Positions 42,856 to 51,401 of a stretch of 63,786 nt of DNA are shown piece after piece. The notes under the pieces were generated by a model that did not search any database, had not been told where the DNA came from, and was given only the letters and a program-made list of their open reading frames with translations. The stretch is from Chromatiales bacterium (GTDB taxonomy: Bacteria > Pseudomonadota > Gammaproteobacteria > Chromatiales > Chromatiaceae). Made by a program: the position numbers and the translations under genes. Location: assembly GCA_022360905.1 (NCBI GenBank), contig JAKSBX010000092.1, forward strand, positions 1-63,786, in the 5' to 3' direction. Each line of letters opens with the position of its first letter. Position 1 is the first letter of the stretch.

Positions 42856-45675
42856 TTAGCTCTGCGCAACACAGTAGTTATTTTTGCTTTCCCGCTTCAC
42901 CTCATACATAGCCCTATCGGCAACCCGCACCAGGGTTTCCCTAGAATCGCCATGATCGGGGTAGAGCGCGACGCCCACACTGATGCTGACTTTCAGCGCA
43001 TGACCTTCGTACATATAGGGGCGTCTCACTGACTCGACGATCTGTTCCGAAACACGTTTGATATCGGATAAGATCTTAATGGAATTCAATATAATCAGGA
43101 ACTCATCTCCGCCCATGCGCGCAACGGTATCGACTTCTCTCACATTGCTATTCAGTCGAGCCGCCACTTCTTTTAGCAAGGCATCACCCGCATCGTGACC
43201 ATACTCATCGTTAATCATCTTGAATCCGTCGAGATCGATAAACAGCACGGCCATTTTGCACTTCTCCCGTTTCGCCTCGGCAATCGCCATCTCGATACGG
43301 TCTTCCGCCAAACGCAGGCTGGCGAGACCGGTGAGAGCGTCATGGGAAGCCAGGCGCTGGATCTCCAAAGCGGCTGCTTTACGCTCGGTAATGTCATTCC
43401 ACATACAGAATATGGCTGCGTGGCCGCGGTATGGAATACGCGTCAGGGAAACCTCGACAGGAAAGGTCGTACCATCGTATTTGATATGCTCCCACTCAAA
43501 ACGGTTATAACCGTATTTCATCGCCTGATCTATCATTGCCCTGGCCTTCGCATCGGAGGAGATCCCATCGGGCTGGAATTGCGGCGACAACTCCCAAGGC
43601 GGCGTATTGATCAGTTGTTGCGGACTCGCGTAACCCAGCAGACGGGATGCCGCCTGGTTGGTCATGACGAACTGATTGTCCTCAATCAGCCACATTGGAT
43701 CTTCCGAAGTTTCAAAGATCAAACGGTATTTCTCTTCACTCTCGCCCAACTGCTTGTTGGCCTCATTCAGCCGCTCATTGATCCTGGCCAGATCGACTGT
43801 CCGCTCTCTGACGCGACGCCGCAGGATCATATTCCAGGCCAGAATGGTAGCTATCGCAAACACCGCAGTCGCAGTCAGTAGAACGATCCACTGTTCACGT
43901 GACAGTTGCCACCATGCCCGACCCGCCATGTCGAAACGCACCCATCGATTCATGATGGCACGCCGCTCTTGCTCAGTGATCAACCTCAGCCCTTTATCGA
44001 GAATATGGCGCAGCATCGGCCAGTCTTTGCGCACCGCCAATGACCAGCGATAACGGTAACCGGACTCGCCGGCCACTTTCAGGTTGCTGATCCCCTCCCG
44101 TTCCATGAAATAGGTGGAGGTGGCCATGTTGCCGATCATGGCATCTACCTCACCGAAAGAGACCTTACGTAAGGCACTGCGTATATCGGGGGCCACGTCG
44201 AGCTGAATTTCCGGATAGTTCTCTAACAGAAAGTCATGCGCGGCATACCCCGAGACAACGGTTACCCGTTTTCCGATCAGGTCCGGCATGCCCTGCACTC
44301 CCGTCTCTTCACGCCGCGTCATGATGACGGCGGGCACATCGATCATGGGCTGGGTGAAAGCCATATAGGCCAGCCGCTGTTCCGTGGGGCTGGCCGCTGC
44401 CCACATGTCCACCTCGCGACTTTGTGCCTGGGCGACCGCCTGATCCCAGTTTTCCAGACGCACAATGTCAAAACGGAATCCGATCTTATTTTCCAGTTTT
44501 CGTATGTAGTCAGCAGCCAGCCCATGATAAGCGCCGCTTTCATCAAAATATTCGATCGGGGGAAAGTCGGGATCCGGGGCGATCCGTATCACGGGGTGCT
44601 GCTCCAGCCAGATTCTCTCCTGTTGTGTAAACAGGGCCCGGTTATGATTGACCTGGGAACTGCCCAAGGGGAGATGGGCGGGATCGATTCCAAAACGGTC
44701 CAACTGGATACTGTCGAACATCAACCGATTCACGACGGTCTTGATGACCGGCATCTCCAATACCGGCTTTTCATTGAGAATCTCCGCCACCAAACTCCCG
44801 GCGGTGCGCCCCTGGCGATAACCGCTGACGACATAGCCACCGACCACACCCTGACCGACACGAAACTCCTGCATGCTATAGACGGGTGCCCTGCTCGTGC
44901 TGGAGATCAAACGGGAACTCTCTTTGGGAGGGATGAAGAGGTCCAGACCGTCCCGGTAGTAGTTACCGAGAAGGACGATGCTGTCCGCCGGTAGCGCAGC
45001 CAATTGCGCCTCAAGCTCGGCAATCGGCATCTTTTCCGCATAACGGACTGGAACCTTGAGATCCAGGCCATTGAGCTGCTGACGTATATCCGCTTCGGTG
45101 GCCAGTCCGGTCGGTAAGTGATCATTGATCACCAATACCTGTTGGGTATTGGGATGCAGTTGCAGCGCCAGCGATAAGGTACCTTTGGCATCGTAGGTCC
45201 CTGTCACCCCGGTATAATTTGAATACCCCTCAAGTTGTTCGTCCTTGAAGAAATTAATACCGCAGAATACCACCGGCACACCGGGAAAAAGCACCTCGCC
45301 GTGACGGCGCATAAAGTCAAAGGCATTGTTATCCGTGACGACTATGGTTGCGAACCGGTTTCCTGCGTATTTGCCGCGTAGAAAGTCATGGATCTGCTGT
45401 TCATATTTCGACGTAAATGGAATGCGCTTGGTGTCCATGAACTCCGAAAAGATTTCGATCTCATCGGTTTCACCTCGCAGCATATCTCGCACACCCCGTT
45501 CAATATCAGCGACCCAAGCCATGCTTGAATGGTATGAGTTGAGAATCAATACCTGGCGGGACTGCTCCTGTTCCGCCGCAGAGAGTACAGGAAAAAGCAA
45601 CATAAAACAGAGCAGCAGCCGGGGCATGAGTACCCAATTAAATAGACAGGCCCCATCAGAATAATCACTTTGCAT
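42856..45675 (-). CDS. Double periplasmic-sensor PAS-GGDEF diguanylate cyclase
   Basis: 939 residues. After an N-terminal export segment (about 10-34) comes an ABC_sub_bind-like domain (about 38-320, RQVLILNSYHSSMAWV... VVFCGINFF). A second, SBP_bac_3-type domain (about 345-575, VIRIAPDPDFPPIEYF... GAYHGLAADYIRKLENKIG) is followed by a membrane helix (WIVLLTATAVFAIATILAW, about 590-610), a PAS domain (about 640-760) and a GGDEF domain with intact MGGDEF and an I-site REVD five residues before it. It should couple two periplasmic ligand sensors to c-di-GMP synthesis. The start at 45675 has only a weak ribosome-binding site; MPRLLLCF, 16 codons in, is an alternative. Monocistronic. Confidence 0.88.
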   Translation of the reverse strand: MQSDYSDGACLFNWVLMPRLLLCFMLLFPVLSAAEQEQSRQVLILNSYHSSMAWVADIERGVRDMLRGETDEIEIFSEFMDTKRIPFTSKYEQQIHDFLRGKYAGNRFATIVVTDNNAFDFMRRHGEVLFPGVPVVFCGINFFKDEQLEGYSNYTGVTGTYDAKGTLSLALQLHPNTQQVLVINDHLPTGLATEADIRQQLNGLDLKVPVRYAEKMPIAELEAQLAALPADSIVLLGNYYRDGLDLFIPPKESSRLISSTSRAPVYSMQEFRVGQGVVGGYVVSGYRQGRTAGSLVAEILNEKPVLEMPVIKTVVNRLMFDSIQLDRFGIDPAHLPLGSSQVNHNRALFTQQERIWLEQHPVIRIAPDPDFPPIEYFDESGAYHGLAADYIRKLENKIGFRFDIVRLENWDQAVAQAQSREVDMWAAASPTEQRLAYMAFTQPMIDVPAVIMTRREETGVQGMPDLIGKRVTVVSGYAAHDFLLENYPEIQLDVAPDIRSALRKVSFGEVDAMIGNMATSTYFMEREGISNLKVAGESGYRYRWSLAVRKDWPMLRHILDKGLRLITEQERRAIMNRWVRFDMAGRAWWQLSREQWIVLLTATAVFAIATILAWNMILRRRVRERTVDLARINERLNEANKQLGESEEKYRLIFETSEDPMWLIEDNQFVMTNQAASRLLGYASPQQLINTPPWELSPQFQPDGISSDAKARAMIDQAMKYGYNRFEWEHIKYDGTTFPVEVSLTRIPYRGHAAIFCMWNDITERKAAALEIQRLASHDALTGLASLRLAEDRIEMAIAEAKREKCKMAVLFIDLDGFKMINDEYGHDAGDALLKEVAARLNSNVREVDTVARMGGDEFLIILNSIKILSDIKRVSEQIVESVRRPYMYEGHALKVSISVGVALYPDHGDSRETLVRVADRAMYEVKRESKNNYCVAQS

Positions 45676-46003
45676 ATTCTTCTTGGTGGTGTTTTTCTGT
45701 AATCTGAAAAATCCTCAGGACGGCAACGCTCGCGCTTATTAACCTTGCTCAACATGAAGTATAGAGAGTGAACGGAAGATGACACAAGCACACCTGACGG
45801 ACCCGTATCGACAATCAGCAGCCCGTCAGTACACCCTATATCCGCGATATTCCGTCTCGCCACACGCTCAACCCTGAAACAATCAAAGGCTGTTGAGGTT
45901 TTGCCTCTCAAAACTATTTTGAATCCAACCCATATTACCCTGCGTATAGGTAATTGAACGCAACAATTACTGCGAATTCAAACCAAAACACAGGAATAAC
46001 ACC
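45676..46003. other. Intergenic region between divergent genes
   Basis: No gene. Contains an inverted repeat ATTACC/GGTAAT (45934-45954) upstream of the small secreted-protein gene and a TTGAGG/CCTCTCAA pair near 45893. Either might be an operator. Confidence 0.4.
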
Positions 46004-46276
46004 ATGAAAAAAATCGTACTCACAGCAGCCATGATCCTTTCAACCAATCTGTACGCCGGCGCATTTGACGTCACGGGCCAAAACCCCGATCTTTATGCTG
46101 GAACAGCAGATTCAACCCAACTCGCAACAGCCGTACAGCCGGGCATTGGCGACTCTTACGGCAGCTCTATCCTTCACTCTGGCGGATATGCCAAGACACG
46201 TCACACTGTACAAAATGGACTCGATGAAGGTTATGGCAGCATCCTGATCGATGTGGGTGCACCGCTTAACTGGTAA
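46004..46276 (+). CDS. Small secreted protein of unknown function
   Basis: 90 residues; ribosome-binding site CAGGA eight bases before ATG. Signal peptide about 1-18 (ending YAG), mature part of about 70 residues with repeated GYG/DxYGS-like segments (GIGDSYGSSILHSGGY, GLDEGYGSILIDVG). No cysteines. The two similar SYGSSIL and GYGSILI stretches suggest an internal repeat. No family recognised. A hairpin follows at 46290. Confidence 0.65.
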   Translation: MKKIVLTAAMILSTNLYAGAFDVTGQNPDLYAGTADSTQLATAVQPGIGDSYGSSILHSGGYAKTRHTVQNGLDEGYGSILIDVGAPLNW

Positions 46277-46289
46277 GTCATACTAAGCC

Positions 46290-46312
46290 TAGGTGGAGCT
46301 TGTCTCCACCTA
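46290..46312 (+). terminator. Hairpin after the small secreted-protein gene
   Basis: TAGGTGGAG (46290-46298) and CTCCACCTA (46304-46312) around CTTGT, 13 bases after the stop codon. Only a weak T-rich tail follows. Confidence 0.6.
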
Positions 46313-46631
46313 TCTGGCATTGCCACTCATCCCTAGTCTCGAAACCCTATCCAGCCCTTGTTACTATGAGAGCCTGTTTCCGGTGCTGCCCCTTAGCTCG
46401 GTGGGCCTTGTTTTCATCGACCAATCCGGTCTTCAACAGTTGATCCTGAAGTGTACTTTCCTCATCTATAGGTCCCGTGCCATCAGCGTGCAGTATGTTG
46501 GGAGAGACAATACCCAAATCGGGCGAAGATTTTCAACCAGCCAAGGAGAGACAGCGGAATCAGGATTCAGCATCGTTCATTTTGTCTGATTTAAAAGCTA
46601 AGCTGAATGTGAATGGATTGAGAATCGCCTC
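46313..46631. other. Gene-free spacer
   Basis: About 320 bases before the acyltransferase gene. A 98-codon plus-strand ORF here lacks a ribosome-binding site and coding character. No notable structure. Confidence 0.4.
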
Positions 46632-48005
46632 ATGGGACGTGAAACTTTGACAATATCCGGAGTTACAAAGCTGAGCTGGTTTGAAAAACTCTGGCAGACC
46701 TTCTGTCGATGGGTGGTCAAGATCTTTTATCGCAGATTTGAGGTCTCGGGGCTGGAAAATCTGCCTGAGGATCAGGGCATTGTGCTCTGCGCCAACCATG
46801 TCAATGCCCTCGCCGATCCGCTGGTGTTACAGGCAGCGACCCCAAAGGCCATTCGCCCGCTGGCGCGCAGCGGCTTATTCGATAACCCCCTGCTAAGACC
46901 GGTTCTGCGACAGATGGGGGCCGTGCCGATCTATCGTCGAGCGGACCCGGGGGTCGATGTCAGTAAAAACAGGGACACTTTCGAGAAATGTTACGGACTG
47001 CTTGCAAAAGGTGAAACCCTGATCATCTTTCCCGAGGGACAGAGTCACGATGACTCTCAGTTAACCGAGTTGAAAACAGGCGCGGCACGTCTGGCTTTAG
47101 GCACGATTGAAGCGACCGGTGTCGAGCCTGCGGTCATTCCCGTAGGCCTGACATTTCCGCAAAAGGGGCAATTCAGAAGTGCCGTATTGGTGCAGTTTGG
47201 CAAGCCGATCGAGCTCTGCTTTCCTACAGGACATACCGATGAGCAGAAAGTGTATGAACTCACCGAAAGAATCAGACAGGGTCTGGCATCACTCACGTTG
47301 AATGCCGAGAGCTGGGAAGAGATTCATCTCGTCAACAGGGTCGAGCAATTTTTCGCCTTACGTCACGGAAGATATCATCGGCGAAATCTGCAACAAAGGT
47401 TTCGCGCTCAGCAACGCATCATCGATGCGCAAAAGCTGCTTAGAAACTATGAGCCTGACCGAGTGAGGGCGCTGATTATCCAGCTCAAGCATTTCGAACG
47501 GATCTGCCACTATTGCGGTGTCAAAGACTATCAACTTTCGATCGATTACAAGCCGACTCTGATCGTACTCTATCTTCTACGAACGATAGGGATGCTTTTA
47601 GTCGTATTCCCTATCGCGCTTTGGGGCTTTATCAACAGCTATATCCCGTATCAAATCACAAAACAACTAACACACCATTTCGCCAGGGGAACCAATCAGT
47701 ACGATACCACCCAAATGGTATTGGGACTGGTCTCTTTTTCAGCCTTTTGGGGGCTGCAGATTTTCCTGGTATATCAATATTTCGGTTGGCAATGGATGTT
47801 TGCCTATATTGCCACACTGATTATCAGCAGTGCAGTCCTATTGATGGTGCGCGGAGAAAAGCAGAGGATTGTCGAAAATATCCGGGTATTTTTTCTGTTC
47901 CTGAAAAAACGTGACCTCAAGAGCTACCTGCAAAAAAAACGGCAGGCACTGGAAAAGGAGTTGGCCAAAATGGTGAGGATAGCCAATCGACTCTCAAACC
48001 ACTGA
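46632..48005 (+). CDS. Lysophospholipid acyltransferase (PlsC family)
   Basis: 457 residues. Block I is NHVNALADPLVL (the Hx5D variant seen in GPAT-like LPLATs, about residues 56-67), block III is FPEGQSHDDSQL (about 136), and block IV lies in AVIPVGLTFP. The last 200 residues contain membrane segments (YLLRTIGMLLVVFPIALWGF, LGLVSFSAFWGLQIFLVYQ, IATLIISSAVLLMV). It acylates a glycerol-phosphate or lysophospholipid at the inner membrane. The gene for a predicted lipase starts 20 bp downstream on the same strand, so the two may form a lipid-remodelling unit. Confidence 0.85.
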   Translation: MGRETLTISGVTKLSWFEKLWQTFCRWVVKIFYRRFEVSGLENLPEDQGIVLCANHVNALADPLVLQAATPKAIRPLARSGLFDNPLLRPVLRQMGAVPIYRRADPGVDVSKNRDTFEKCYGLLAKGETLIIFPEGQSHDDSQLTELKTGAARLALGTIEATGVEPAVIPVGLTFPQKGQFRSAVLVQFGKPIELCFPTGHTDEQKVYELTERIRQGLASLTLNAESWEEIHLVNRVEQFFALRHGRYHRRNLQQRFRAQQRIIDAQKLLRNYEPDRVRALIIQLKHFERICHYCGVKDYQLSIDYKPTLIVLYLLRTIGMLLVVFPIALWGFINSYIPYQITKQLTHHFARGTNQYDTTQMVLGLVSFSAFWGLQIFLVYQYFGWQWMFAYIATLIISSAVLLMVRGEKQRIVENIRVFFLFLKKRDLKSYLQKKRQALEKELAKMVRIANRLSNH

Positions 48006-48025
48006 ACGATATCCGTGACGATCAG

Positions 48026-48742
48026 ATGAAAAGAAAGACAGTTTTTGTTGCTGCACTACTTTTACTAATACCTACGCTCACACCGGCAGACCAGAACGAG
48101 GGTGATTGCGCTATTCTTCTGCACGGTATGGGCCGCACTGCCATGTCGATGAGTTTAATCGAGGATGCCTTGATAGCCCAGGGATATACGGTATGGAATG
48201 AAAGTTACCCGAGCTTGAGCCAGAGCCTGGAGGCGTTCACCGCGCCAATGATGGAGTCGGCCATAACATACTGTCGCGATAAGCGGGCTGCATCGATCCA
48301 CTTCGTCACACACTCCCTCGGCGGTATTATCGTGCGCTATTACCTGCAGGATCATCAGATAGACAACCTGGGCCGCATTGTGATGTTGGCGCCACCCAAC
48401 AAAGGCAGCGAAGTGGCAGACGGGATGAAAGACGATTTTTTCTATCAGACAATCATGGGGCCCAATGCCCAGATGCTGGGTACGGATGAGCACAGCCTGC
48501 CTAACCGTCTTAAGCCGATTGCCGGTGAAATCGGAATCATCGCAGGAGAGTCAGATGGAGAACCCTGGTTTCTACCGGAAATACCCGGCGCCGATGACGG
48601 CAAAGTCGCTGTTGAGCGTACCAAACTGCCGGAAATGAGGGATTTTCTCAGGGTAAAATCCGGGCATACATTTATTATGCGGGACGATGCAGTGATCTCT
48701 CAGATCGTCTATTTTCTAGAGAATGGACATTTTGACGATTAG
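48026..48742 (+). CDS. Secreted alpha/beta-hydrolase (lipase-like)
   Basis: 238 residues; signal peptide about 1-21 (ending PADQ). The oxyanion region CAILLHGMGR is followed by the nucleophile elbow THSLGG (Ser in GxSxG-like HSLGG, about residue 98), an acid in PGADDGKV (about 194), and the catalytic His in SGHTF near residue 214. This is a lipase/esterase of the LipA/PGAP1-like class, active outside the cytoplasm. It follows the acyltransferase gene by 20 bp, probably one operon. Confidence 0.85.
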   Translation: MKRKTVFVAALLLLIPTLTPADQNEGDCAILLHGMGRTAMSMSLIEDALIAQGYTVWNESYPSLSQSLEAFTAPMMESAITYCRDKRAASIHFVTHSLGGIIVRYYLQDHQIDNLGRIVMLAPPNKGSEVADGMKDDFFYQTIMGPNAQMLGTDEHSLPNRLKPIAGEIGIIAGESDGEPWFLPEIPGADDGKVAVERTKLPEMRDFLRVKSGHTFIMRDDAVISQIVYFLENGHFDD

Positions 48743-48799
48743 CAACTGTGTCGGGTAAAGATGTAACAAGCCGCCCGAAAGACGGCTGTTGCATTGACC

Positions 48800-49198
48800 C
48801 TAGCGATAACAATTCAGTTCCGCAGCGATTTCTGCATCTGCTCGAGTGACGCCTTTGGCTTTCAGGATACCGCCATACCCCGGAATCGTGATCTGTCCAT
48901 TGTTCTCAATAAAGTGCTGTGTAGAAGCCAATGCAAAGACATGATCCTGGGCTTGCGCAAAGAGTATGTGTCCACACCAGGCATGATATCCACTGGATGG
49001 ATAAAATGTCGAAAATGTTTGTGCGGCCCGGTTGAAGCATGCAGCAGGGTCGGATACACCCTTGTTTAAATAGGAGCCGGTAACGCCACCATCGGTAGTT
49101 GTAAAGTAGTAACTGCAGTCACCCTTCAGGAGACCCGCATGTGCGAATGTAGCACCAAGTAATCCCATAGAAAGCAATATATATCTAATGTATTTCAT
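48800..49198 (-). CDS. Small exported cysteine-containing protein
   Basis: 132 residues from ATG 49198 (GGAG site, six-base spacing); the longer reading to 49324 lacks one. Signal peptide about 1-21 (ending AHA). The mature part carries four cysteines (GDCSYYF, AACFNRA, AWCGHIL, LNCYR), likely two disulfides, and the segments GVTGSYLNKGVSD and ADAEIAAELNCY. No family recognised. Convergent with the lipase gene with a weak hairpin at about 48766-48790. Confidence 0.65.
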   Translation of the reverse strand: MKYIRYILLSMGLLGATFAHAGLLKGDCSYYFTTTDGGVTGSYLNKGVSDPAACFNRAAQTFSTFYPSSGYHAWCGHILFAQAQDHVFALASTQHFIENNGQITIPGYGGILKAKGVTRADAEIAAELNCYR

Positions 49199-49671
49199 AA
49201 TCATCTCCAATCTTAAATCAACATTCCTGATAACAACGGACGCTAAATCCGTTACAGCTTTATACGGAGAATAACTACACAAAGATTCAACTTCAGACAG
49301 GGGACTGGAGATGAGCGAAAACACTTTTCATTACTGAAATCTCAACAACAGACAGAGTAACAACTTCGATCGTAAATCTTGTTAGCCGGATGCTCGATCC
49401 TGCCTCCGGTCAACTTGAATTCGATCGTACACCGGTGGTTATTAAGGCTTATCATCCAGCCGGTACGGTTTTCTGCTGCCCCGGGACCAGCAACTGGAAA
49501 GAACGGATACGATTGGCGGAAACCAATTGGGGTTCATGTGTCTCAAAATTATGTGCTTGATAAAGAAAAATCAGACAAAAATCACATTATAATCTTGCGC
49601 TATCAACAATATCGGATATCTGCCGATAGCTGCGTCTATCATCAGGATTAAAGGATCATAGGATCAAGATC
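49199..49671. other. Gene-free region between divergent genes
   Basis: About 470 AT-rich bases containing the promoters of two exported-protein genes. A 90-codon TTG-started ORF at 49379-49651 is not convincing. No strong repeats. Confidence 0.45.
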
Positions 49672-51090
49672 GTGTCCATTCCCCATTCAGCAAGTTTCAA
49701 ACGGATTCTGCTTTCAACCCTTCTCGTGACGCTCTTCGCCTGTGGCGGAGGGGGCGGTGGCGACGAAGATGAGACACTACCGCCCTCCGGCGACGCCGAC
49801 GGCGATGGACTGACCAACCAGGAAGAGGCTACGGCAGGCACGGAACCACTGAACGCGGACAGCGACGGAGACCGGCTCTGGGATGGTGCGGAAATCGAGA
49901 TGTACAACACCAATCCCCTGTTGCGTGATACAGACGGCGATAACCTTGTAGATGGCGCAGATCCACAACCCACCCAACCGAATCAAGACCCCACGGACCC
50001 GACGAGCGGTCTGTCAGTGGAATACGGCGTGTTTACCGATAACGCAACCGGCAGTAACAGGCAACAGATCTCATCAACTCGATACGAACAGAATCACGTT
50101 GTCTATGCGCCTGAAAGCGCTGCAAACGCCCCTTTTCTTATCTACCAGACCTATATCGAGGACGTTAACTCCGACACCCTCTATAACGAAGCAGACCTGA
50201 GCGGCAGTGCGATCGCGATCATGAATGCGGACGGCGAAAACCCGCGATTTCTCACCGACCTCGACCCCGTCACGGGGTTCGTCTCATCCAACAACGCCGT
50301 AGACGCAACACCCGAGCCATCGCCGGACGGACAACATATTATCTTTGTCAGCGATCGGCACAATCCAGGCAGTTTTCAACTCAGGCTCTACGTCATGGAT
50401 ATCGACGGAGGCAACCAAGTCCCGCTGAGCTACGATTCGAATCCACCCGATATCGCCAATGGGGAGATCGATGCGGATCCTTACTGGGGAACAGGTAACC
50501 TTATCACCTTCAAAAGACAGAGATTCAATAACGGCCAGGAGTTCAGCCGGGTCTATACGGCCACCATCGACCCCACAACCAAGACCCTGTCCAATCTTGT
50601 CGAACGGACTACCGGCTCAAACACGGTTCTGAGCACACCCAACGGTCCCGGTGATTTCGACCCCAAGCTCTCTCCGGACGGCACACTGATCGCCAGCTAC
50701 AGACACCTTTCCGATAACGTTGCGCTGTTTGGCGATTACGACATTTGGATTGGTCCTCATACCGACCCCGAACAACCGACAGATGCATCGATTAGCTTCA
50801 TCGACGCAGACCCCAATGTGGCGGGTCTCTTTCCCAGATGGAATCTGACCGGAGACAAGCTGGCCGCATGGCAGTTGGACGGAAACGCCGTGACGTCAGG
50901 AGAAGATCCCCTGGATATCGTGATCTACGACTTGACGATCGAAACAGCCCCATTCTCAGTGACTGCTACCAAGTTGAATATCACATCCGACAACGATGGC
51001 TGGTTTGAGACCATGCCGTCCTGGCATACAGATCCTACTCAAGCGGACGCCCTGGTCTACTCAGGATCTAAACTTTCTGAGCAGCCATGA
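49672..51090 (+). CDS. Lipoprotein with thrombospondin-3-like calcium repeats and PD40 beta-propeller
   Basis: 472 residues from GTG 49672. Lipobox-like FAC with Cys24, then poly-Gly. Residues about 36-108 hold acidic DxDGDGL repeats (GDADGDGLTNQEEA, DSDGDRLWDGAE, DTDGDNLVDGADPQ), the thrombospondin type-3/dockerin-like calcium-binding pattern. The rest has TolB/WD40-like PD40 units (EPSPDGQHIIFVSDRH, DPKLSPDGTLIASYRH, LFPRWNLTGDKLAAW). It is probably surface-anchored and calcium-stabilised. Substrate or partner is unknown. Monocistronic. Confidence 0.82.
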   Translation: MSIPHSASFKRILLSTLLVTLFACGGGGGGDEDETLPPSGDADGDGLTNQEEATAGTEPLNADSDGDRLWDGAEIEMYNTNPLLRDTDGDNLVDGADPQPTQPNQDPTDPTSGLSVEYGVFTDNATGSNRQQISSTRYEQNHVVYAPESAANAPFLIYQTYIEDVNSDTLYNEADLSGSAIAIMNADGENPRFLTDLDPVTGFVSSNNAVDATPEPSPDGQHIIFVSDRHNPGSFQLRLYVMDIDGGNQVPLSYDSNPPDIANGEIDADPYWGTGNLITFKRQRFNNGQEFSRVYTATIDPTTKTLSNLVERTTGSNTVLSTPNGPGDFDPKLSPDGTLIASYRHLSDNVALFGDYDIWIGPHTDPEQPTDASISFIDADPNVAGLFPRWNLTGDKLAAWQLDGNAVTSGEDPLDIVIYDLTIETAPFSVTATKLNITSDNDGWFETMPSWHTDPTQADALVYSGSKLSEQP

Positions 51091-51401
51091 AAGCGAGCGA
51101 TTTGGCCGCCAGACACGGCAGCATCATCACCAGGGGATGCATCCAACTGGGGAGTGTCAATTCACACCAGGGCTCGAAAGCGTGCATAGGGGATTCGATA
51201 TGTTAGGGCAGGTCTGCTCTCACCCCCCCTAAGTAAGGATGTCTTGGGAAAACCGGACTATCAAATCAAGAATAAAAATCCTATAGCTTACTGTAATTCC
51301 TTGATGTTTAAAGTTACTGAGCCCCTGCCCGATAACTTTATAATAAATATGGCTATTTACCATTTCACTGATTGTAATTGCTGGTCTTCGAGGTAGATGC
51401 T
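51091..51401. other. Gene-free spacer upstream of the response regulator
   Basis: No gene, no strong repeat. An AT-rich stretch (51280-51375) likely holds the promoter of the following gene. Confidence 0.4.

Noticed and set aside
46293-46589. 98-codon plus-strand ORF after a terminator-like hairpin
   Set aside because: Starts inside the hairpin region and has no coding character.
49379-49651. 90-codon ORF
   Set aside because: TTG start without a ribosome-binding site; AT-rich spacer composition.
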